Below, piece after piece: positions 5,201 through 9,475 of a stretch of DNA of 9,475 nt. Each line of letters starts with the position of its first letter. Positions within the stretch are counted from its first letter, which is position 1. Both the position numbers and the translations under genes were made by a program. The notes beneath the pieces are model-generated. The model was not told where the DNA came from and did not search any database. It saw only the letters and a program-made list of their open reading frames with translations. The DNA is taken from the NCBI GenBank assembly GCA_937902905.1, contig CALELW010000165.1, forward strand, positions 1 through 9,475, in the 5' to 3' direction. Source of the stretch: an uncultured Clostridium sp. Lineage in GTDB: Bacteria > Bacillota > Clostridia > Lachnospirales > Lachnospiraceae.

Positions 5201-6454
5201 ATGGAAATTAAGAGAGACCTATATCTTGAACAGCTAAAAATAAGAAAAAATAATGGAATGATAAAGATTATTACTGGTATACGAAGATGTGGAAAGTCAT
5301 TCTTATTGTTTGTTTTGTATAAGAAATATTTGTTGGAGAATGGCGTAGACAAGGATCATATTATTGAGGTTGCATTAGATGGTATCGAAAATGAGGAACT
5401 TAGGGATCCTAAAAAGTGTTTTCAATATATAAAAAATGAAATAAAAGATGAGCAGATGTACTATCTGCTTTTGGACGAGGTACAATTTATGCCTCGGTTT
5501 GAGGAGGTGTTGAACAGCCTGCTTCGTATTCACAACATTGACATGTATGTAACGGGAAGTAATTCAAAATTTTTATCAAGTGATATTGTGACCGAATTTA
5601 GAGGAAGGGGAGATGAAATTAGAATCTATCCTTTATCTTTTGTGGAGTTTTATACGGCTCTTGGGGGAGATTATGATGACGCATGGAATGAGTATATGAT
5701 ATATGGTGGACTTCCGCAGGTGGCACAATTTTCAGAAGAACGTCAAAAGGCAGAATATTTAAAAAACATATTTACAAATGTTTATATTAAAGATGTGGTT
5801 GAGCGTAATAAGATTCATAATGTTGATGAAATAAATACGCTGATTGATATTTTGGCATCTGCAATAGGAGCACCGACTAATCCAACAAAAATATCAAATA
5901 CTTTTAAAAGTGATCGAGGCATTATTTACAGTAATAAAACAATATCAAACCATATTGATTATTTGGTAGAAGCATTTCTGATTTCAAAAGCCAACAGATA
6001 TGATATAAAAGGAAGAAAGTATGTGGGGGCAAATCTAAAATATTATTTTTCTGATGTAGGACTCAGAAATGCCAGATTGAATTTTAGACAACAGGAGCCA
6101 ACGCATATTATGGAAAACATTGTGTATAATGAGCTGCTTGTTCGTGGATACAATGTGGATGTTGGTATTGTTGATGTAATGGCAAAAAATGTGGATGGTA
6201 AGAGAGTTCGTAAACAGTTAGAAGTTGATTTTGTGGTAAACCAAGGAAGTCAGAGATATTACATCCAAGTGGCTTATGATATGGCTTCTGAGGAAAAGCA
6301 AACGCAGGAACTCAATTCATTAAGGAATATTCCGGATTCATTTAAGAAAATAATTATAATAAATGGAACAAAGAAGCCTTGGAGAAATGATGAAGGATTT
6401 GTAATTATGGGAATGAAATATTTTCTTCTTAACGCCGACAGCTTGGAATTTTAA
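5201..6454 (+). CDS. AAA-family ATPase with C-terminal DUF4143 (nuclease-like) domain
   Basis: A 417-aa protein of the AAA_14/DUF4143 type. Walker A is GIRRCGKS (26-33), Walker B is YLLLDE (88-93, followed by VQ), a sensor-like TGSNS lies at 118-122 and a basic loop FRGRG at 133-137. The DUF4143 part (about 190-365) contains FSDVGLRN (283-290) and the remnants of a restriction-endonuclease fold: Glu305, the EVDF motif (341-344) and IQVAY (355-359), where a nuclease would have ExK. As I recall, Q-V is the usual state in this family, so it is probably not a nuclease. The ATG at 5201 fits AAGGAG 8 nt upstream; the GTG at 5192 overlaps that site. No membrane segment is visible. The biological role of this very common family is unclear; a defence or toxin-antitoxin link is sometimes suggested but is not shown here. 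Confidence 0.92.
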   Translation: MEIKRDLYLEQLKIRKNNGMIKIITGIRRCGKSFLLFVLYKKYLLENGVDKDHIIEVALDGIENEELRDPKKCFQYIKNEIKDEQMYYLLLDEVQFMPRFEEVLNSLLRIHNIDMYVTGSNSKFLSSDIVTEFRGRGDEIRIYPLSFVEFYTALGGDYDDAWNEYMIYGGLPQVAQFSEERQKAEYLKNIFTNVYIKDVVERNKIHNVDEINTLIDILASAIGAPTNPTKISNTFKSDRGIIYSNKTISNHIDYLVEAFLISKANRYDIKGRKYVGANLKYYFSDVGLRNARLNFRQQEPTHIMENIVYNELLVRGYNVDVGIVDVMAKNVDGKRVRKQLEVDFVVNQGSQRYYIQVAYDMASEEKQTQELNSLRNIPDSFKKIIIINGTKKPWRNDEGFVIMGMKYFLLNADSLEF

Positions 6455-6472
6455 ATTGAGGGTAAGTTATGC

Positions 6473-6505
6473 AAGGTGGAGCTACCGCTCCACCTTTCCG
6501 TTTTT
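6473..6505 (+). terminator. Terminator hairpin shared by the convergent ATPase and CapA-type genes
   Basis: A 10-bp perfect stem: AAGGTGGAGC (6473-6482), loop TACC, GCTCCACCTT (6487-6496), followed on the plus strand by TCCGTTTTTG. It ends the ATPase transcript. The stop codon of the minus-strand gene (CTA, 6482-6484) lies at the stem-loop edge, so the same hairpin forms in that mRNA, but the minus-strand U-tract is weak (TTGCATAAC). Confidence 0.72.
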
Positions 6506-7645
6506 GTTGAAATGAACATTAAAAGGTTTACAATAACGATTCATTTTCGCAAGAATTCTTTTTTTTGCTTTCCCTTTTGCCGGAGTTGGCTGATAGTTAT
6601 TGATGCTGTTGGTTGAAGAAACCTTGCATGGAATGATTTTTACATCATTGGATTTCTGCAACTTGCTTTTTTTGAAAGTAAAGGTCTGCTGGTAAATCAT
6701 GGTGTCTTTGTCCGGTGGATTTGTGTTGCCGCCAAAGCAGAAGTTTGCAAGGCTGTAAACGATATAGGCACCTTTGTATTTTTCGATTCCCTGCAGGACG
6801 TGCGGGTGATGGCCGAGGACAAGATTGGCACCTTGTTTTACGGCATAGTGAGCAATACTTTTCTGAACGGCATCCAGAGAACTTGTCTTCTCAATACCGG
6901 CGTGCATGCTGACAATAATAAGGTCCGCTTTTTTCTTTTTTAGTTTTTGAATACCGCTTTTTATGTAGCGCTTGCTGGAGGATACACCTTCGAGGCCGTT
7001 GACAGCAATCATACCAATTTTTTTTCCTTTCGTTTTGTAAATCGAAACTTTACCATAGGAAGCAAAAGGCATCTTGTTTTTCTTGAAAACAGAGATTGTG
7101 TCATGGTAACTTCCATTTCCAAAGTCACGGCAGTGGTTGTTGGCAAAAGAGACGGCATCTACATTTCCCTTTTGTAAAATTTTCAGATAAGAAGGATTTC
7201 CCTTAAATGCAAATGTTTTGTCGGCACGTGTACTTCTTGTCGTTAGTGTGCCTTCAAAATTGACAAGTGTTAAATCGTCTTTTTTGAAAATGTTTTTAAC
7301 ATTTTTAAAGAAATAGGAAGGCGTTTTTTGTTTGTATTTTGCATAAAAATTAACGCTTGCCGGAGATTTATAATCAGAACCGAGTGTACAGTCGCCGGCG
7401 GCACTTATAGTGATTTTTGTTACGTTTTTTTTCTTCTTTGTTTTCTTTTTCGGGGCAGCAGTCGGTTTACTTGTAGCTGCCGGTGTCTGCGTGGCAGAAG
7501 GTGTTGCCGTGCCGGCTGGTTCTTTAGTTGCTGCAATGTTGGTTTCTTCACTGCCAGCAGTTTGCGCAAAGGCAGAAACCGGTGATAAAATTGTTGTGCA
7601 TAAAAGAGCAGTAAAAACAGATAAGGCTGTTAATTTCTTGTTCAT
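6482..7645 (-). CDS. Secreted CapA-family (PGA_cap, metallophosphatase-like) protein
   Basis: A 387-aa exported protein. The signal peptide spans about residues 1-27 (MNKK, hydrophobic core, AFA|QT cleavage). A Thr/Ala/Pro linker (about 40-65) leads to a Lys-rich stretch (66-77). The PGA_cap domain runs from about 78 to 325 with its conserved blocks: AAGDCTLGS (82-90), NFEGTLT (129-135), FANNHCRDFG (167-176), SMHAG (246-250), GHHPHVLQGIE (278-288) and ANFCFGG (300-306). The Asp, Asn and His residues resemble a metallophosphoesterase metal site. Homologues of this type act in poly-gamma-glutamate synthesis or are uncharacterised; no capB or capC gene is nearby, so a polymer role is not supported here. 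GGGGG (7653-7657) lies 7 nt from the ATG. The linker suggests anchoring at or through the wall, with no LPxTG or lipobox. It is divergent from the tetR gene. Confidence 0.9.
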   Translation of the reverse strand: MNKKLTALSVFTALLCTTILSPVSAFAQTAGSEETNIAATKEPAGTATPSATQTPAATSKPTAAPKKKTKKKKNVTKITISAAGDCTLGSDYKSPASVNFYAKYKQKTPSYFFKNVKNIFKKDDLTLVNFEGTLTTRSTRADKTFAFKGNPSYLKILQKGNVDAVSFANNHCRDFGNGSYHDTISVFKKNKMPFASYGKVSIYKTKGKKIGMIAVNGLEGVSSSKRYIKSGIQKLKKKKADLIIVSMHAGIEKTSSLDAVQKSIAHYAVKQGANLVLGHHPHVLQGIEKYKGAYIVYSLANFCFGGNTNPPDKDTMIYQQTFTFKKSKLQKSNDVKIIPCKVSSTNSINNYQPTPAKGKAKKRILAKMNRYCKPFNVHFNKNGKVER

Positions 7646-7677
7646 TTTGAATCCCCCTGTGTTAAATTTATGATATA

Positions 7678-7728
7678 ATTATAGTTCCAATTTTTTTTAG
7701 CATACAACAAAAGGGAATAAACTGTCAA
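7678..7728 (-). promoter_or_regulatory. Promoter region of the CapA-family gene
   Basis: On the minus strand, TTGACA (plus-strand 7723-7728) is separated by 18 bp from TATGCT (7699-7704), a usable SigA promoter. A second candidate nearer the gene is a perfect TATAAT (7678-7683) with a poor -35 (TTGTAT, 18-bp spacer). Which one is used cannot be told from sequence. Confidence 0.55.
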
Positions 7729-7796
7729 TCATTTAAAATGACATATTGTTTATGACTTTCTTTTGAGAAAAATCACATGGATGTGTGTTTTTTTTC

Positions 7797-7825
7797 TTGA
7801 CAAGTTACCAGTCGGTTACTATAAT
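7797..7825 (+). promoter_or_regulatory. Perfect-consensus SigA promoter of the tetR operon
   Basis: TTGACA (7797-7802), a 17-bp spacer, TATAAT (7820-7825): both hexamers and the spacing are consensus. A T-rich tract lies just upstream (7789-7796). Such a strong promoter before a TetR gene usually means tight repression; the operator arms overlap it. Confidence 0.93.
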
Positions 7826-7846
7826 GGAAGTGACCGACTGGTAACT
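7803..7846 (+). promoter_or_regulatory. TetR operator: 14-bp inverted repeat flanking the -10
   Basis: AGTTACCAGTCGGT (7803-7816) and ACCGACTGGTAACT (7833-7846) are exact reverse complements separated by 16 bp that contain the whole -10. The left arm fills the -35/-10 spacer and the right arm lies over the start of the transcript. Each arm holds ACC-4-GGT, itself a small dyad, so this may be two operator copies in opposite orientation. Binding would block RNA polymerase. The adjacent TetR protein is the obvious ligand (inference). Confidence 0.88.
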
Positions 7847-7868
7847 ACCAAGTGAAAGGAAGGATTTT

Positions 7869-8468
7869 ATGGAGGAAAAGAGCACGAAGGAACGGATTTT
7901 AGAAGAAGCATTACGTTTGTTTGCAAAAAATGGATATCTGGGAACTTCGATGAATGATATTGCCAGGCAGTTAGGCGTTACGAAAGCAGCGCTATATAAA
8001 CACTACACGAGTAAGCAGGAAATCCTTGACAGCATTGTGAACCGGATGGATTCGTTGGATTACGAACGCGGGAAAAAGTATGAAATGCCACAAGGAGATA
8101 GTGAAACAGTCATAACAGGATATCGGGAAGCGGACATAGATAAGATTAAGCAGATTACGAAGGTGCAGTTTTTGCATTGGACAGAGGAAGGATTTCCAAA
8201 TTGTTTTCGTAAGATGCTGATGCTTGAGCAATACCGTGATGAAACGATGGCAGCATTGTTTCAGAAGTATCTTGTTTCCAGGCCGGTATCTTACATGGAA
8301 ACAATTTTTCATGGATTAACAGGAAAGAAATCGGACGCAAGGCAGTTAGCATTGATTTTTTATGGCCCAATTTTTCTTATGTACAGTTTGTACGATGCAG
8401 CAGATGAGAAAGAGGAAGTTATAAAAATGCTGGAACTGCATGTGGAACGTTTTTCTAAAATGCTGTAA
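7869..8468 (+). CDS. TetR/AcrR-family transcriptional regulator
   Basis: A 199-aa protein, normal length for the family. The N-terminal TetR DNA-binding domain is clear: ERILEEALRLFAKNGYLGTS (8-27), with the HTH in MNDIARQLGVTKAALYKHYTSK (28-49) and the typical Y-K-H-Y recognition-helix end. The C-terminal part (about 60-199) is all-helical and variable, as expected for the ligand and dimer domain; no ligand can be named. AAGGAAGG (7856-7863) lies 5 nt from the ATG. It is the first gene of an operon with a flavodoxin whose ribosome binding site overlaps its stop codon. It most likely represses its own promoter through the inverted repeat at 7803-7846. Confidence 0.95.
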   Translation: MEEKSTKERILEEALRLFAKNGYLGTSMNDIARQLGVTKAALYKHYTSKQEILDSIVNRMDSLDYERGKKYEMPQGDSETVITGYREADIDKIKQITKVQFLHWTEEGFPNCFRKMLMLEQYRDETMAALFQKYLVSRPVSYMETIFHGLTGKKSDARQLALIFYGPIFLMYSLYDAADEKEEVIKMLELHVERFSKML

Positions 8469-8481
8469 GGAGGAAGAAAAA

Positions 8482-8988
8482 ATGGATGCAATTATTTATA
8501 CATCAAATGCGGGAAGTACGAAACAATATGCACAAATGTTGGGTGGAAAGCTGCAACTGCCTATATATTCAATGTCAGGAGCGAAGAATAAAATAAAGCC
8601 GGGGGCTAAAATTATTTATCTGGGATGGGTTATGGCAAATGGTGTGAAGGGATATGAACAGGCAGCAAAAAAATATGATGTGTGTGCGGTTTGTGCCGTC
8701 GGAATGGCAAGGACAGGAACGAATCAAAAAGCAATCCGAGAGAAAAATCTACTTCCGCCAAGCACTAAACTTTTTACCCTTCAGGGAAATTTTGAGGTGG
8801 ATAAACTCCATGGACTTTATAAAATGATGATGAAAATGATGGTAAAAAAAGTAGGAAAAACGCTGGCAGAAAAAAAGGAACGTACGCCGGATGAAGAGGA
8901 TATGCTAGATATGATGACTCGCAATGGGAAACGGGTTTCGGGAAAAAATCTAGAATCTGTAATAGCGTGGTATCAAACTGAAAAATAA
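8482..8988 (+). CDS. Flavodoxin-domain protein (HemG-like Flavodoxin_5 type)
   Basis: A 168-aa soluble protein. The FMN phosphate loop is TSNAGSTKQYA (7-17) after a short beta strand (DAIIY). The loop GWVMANGVKGY (48-58) would cover the isoalloxazine ring, and LQGNFEVDKL (100-109) fits the third FMN loop; this order resembles HemG-type flavodoxins. A Lys/Met-rich helical stretch follows (113-135). ATG 8482 was chosen over an earlier in-frame ATG at 8440 inside tetR because AAGGAGG (8467-8473), overlapping the tetR stop, lies 8 nt upstream. It probably carries electrons for an unknown partner. Protoporphyrinogen oxidase activity is not supported: no haem genes are nearby. Confidence 0.85.
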   Translation: MDAIIYTSNAGSTKQYAQMLGGKLQLPIYSMSGAKNKIKPGAKIIYLGWVMANGVKGYEQAAKKYDVCAVCAVGMARTGTNQKAIREKNLLPPSTKLFTLQGNFEVDKLHGLYKMMMKMMVKKVGKTLAEKKERTPDEEDMLDMMTRNGKRVSGKNLESVIAWYQTEK

Positions 8989-9007
8989 CGAGAAAGGGGG
9001 AAGACAA

Positions 9008-9418
9008 ATGAAACTTTATTTTGGAAATACAACGACAACGATAACAACGCTGATGATTTTATGTTTACTTGGATTTATCGGGTATACGATTTTTCAGAGA
9101 GCAAATATCCTTTACTGGGGAAGACGCACTTTATTTGTACTCGTATTTGGCTTAGTTATCTGCTGTTTTGCGGCAGCCAGAGACGGGTTGGATAAGACAA
9201 TTCAGCATACAATTGACGGCAGTTGCGCACCGGGAATTTTTCCACTCCTTAGTATTCCGAATCTAATCGGGTGCATTGGTGCGGCTATCATTATTATTGC
9301 TGCCATTGCTACGCCGATTGCTAAATCGCAGGCGGCACGTGAAGTTTGGTTTTATTTTATGTCGGGTGGTGCTCTTTTGAAGATTGTTGTTATGGAGGTA
9401 TCAAGGATTCGGTTGTGA
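9008..9418 (+). CDS. Small four-helix membrane protein of unknown function
   Basis: A 136-aa protein with predicted membrane helices at about 11-29, 40-57, 81-103 and 113-129. The loops are short: RANILYWGRR between helices 1 and 2, and about 58-80, with one Cys at 73, between helices 2 and 3. The basic loop 1-2 and basic C-terminus suggest both lie in the cytoplasm, which leaves the topology ambiguous. GAAAGGGGG (8992-9000) lies 7 nt upstream of the ATG, and the gene starts 19 nt after the flavodoxin stop, so it belongs to the tetR operon. It may be a membrane partner of the flavodoxin. The family is not recognised. No terminator is seen before the window ends. Confidence 0.75.
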   Translation: MKLYFGNTTTTITTLMILCLLGFIGYTIFQRANILYWGRRTLFVLVFGLVICCFAAARDGLDKTIQHTIDGSCAPGIFPLLSIPNLIGCIGAAIIIIAAIATPIAKSQAAREVWFYFMSGGALLKIVVMEVSRIRL

Positions 9419-9475
9419 TGTTTTTTTCGAGATTCCAGTAAATTCTGTAGAAAGGCTTTGCGTCTTGTGGGCGCT

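Noticed and set aside
7328..7673. Plus-strand open frames opposite the CapA-family signal and linker region
   Set aside because: Low-complexity Phe/Val/Ala translations that mirror the Lys-rich and Ala/Thr/Pro linker codons of the true gene.
9419..9475. Terminator or new gene after the last membrane protein
   Set aside because: A T-run follows the stop but no GC-rich stem precedes it, and the window ends too soon to judge.

Overview
The window comes from a low-GC Gram-positive bacterium, most likely an anaerobic gut-type Clostridia, and Lachnospiraceae is my best guess. The reasons are the AT-rich sequence, strong AGGAGG-type ribosome binding sites before nearly every gene, SigA-like promoters, a classical lipobox lipoprotein, and a gene mix often seen together in that group: a Ser/Thr kinase with a small helix-turn-helix (HTH) partner, an AAA ATPase with a DUF4143 tail, a CapA-family protein, and a TetR-flavodoxin operon. 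The organism call is inference; there is no rRNA or housekeeping marker. I see no tRNA, rRNA, CRISPR array, transposase or phage structural gene.

Layout. (1) 97-2176: a two-gene operon. The first gene is an unusual single-chain fusion of an SGNH/GDSL-type hydrolase domain, two tandem zinc ribbons and a Ser/Thr protein kinase. It overlaps by 23 nt a small HTH-like partner, and an intrinsic terminator follows. (2) 2277-4062: a three-gene operon with its own promoter, encoding an XRE-family regulator, a four-helix membrane protein and a lipoprotein. The lipoprotein C-terminal half is built of 12- and then 11-residue aromatic/acidic repeats. (3) 4098-5071: a single LCM-family SAM-dependent methyltransferase with its own promoter and terminator. 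(4) 5125-6454: an AAA ATPase/DUF4143 protein under an extended -10 promoter with a perfect 19-bp palindrome at the predicted transcript start. (5) 6482-7645, minus strand: a secreted CapA-family (PGA_cap) protein, convergent with the ATPase gene and sharing a hairpin with it. (6) 7797-9418: a tetR, HemG-like flavodoxin and small membrane protein operon. It is divergent from the CapA gene and driven by a perfect-consensus promoter whose -10 sits between two inverted 14-bp operator arms.

How they work together. Regions 1 and 2 look like two compact regulatory or envelope-signalling modules. In region 1 the kinase and the HTH protein are translationally linked and probably act together. In region 2 the XRE protein probably controls the membrane protein/lipoprotein pair. 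Region 6 is very probably an autoregulated operon in which the TetR protein represses its own promoter and the flavodoxin. The SGNH-zinc ribbon-kinase fusion with its partner, and the repeat lipoprotein cassette, are the two best candidates for something not well described. Both functions are inferred from sequence alone.
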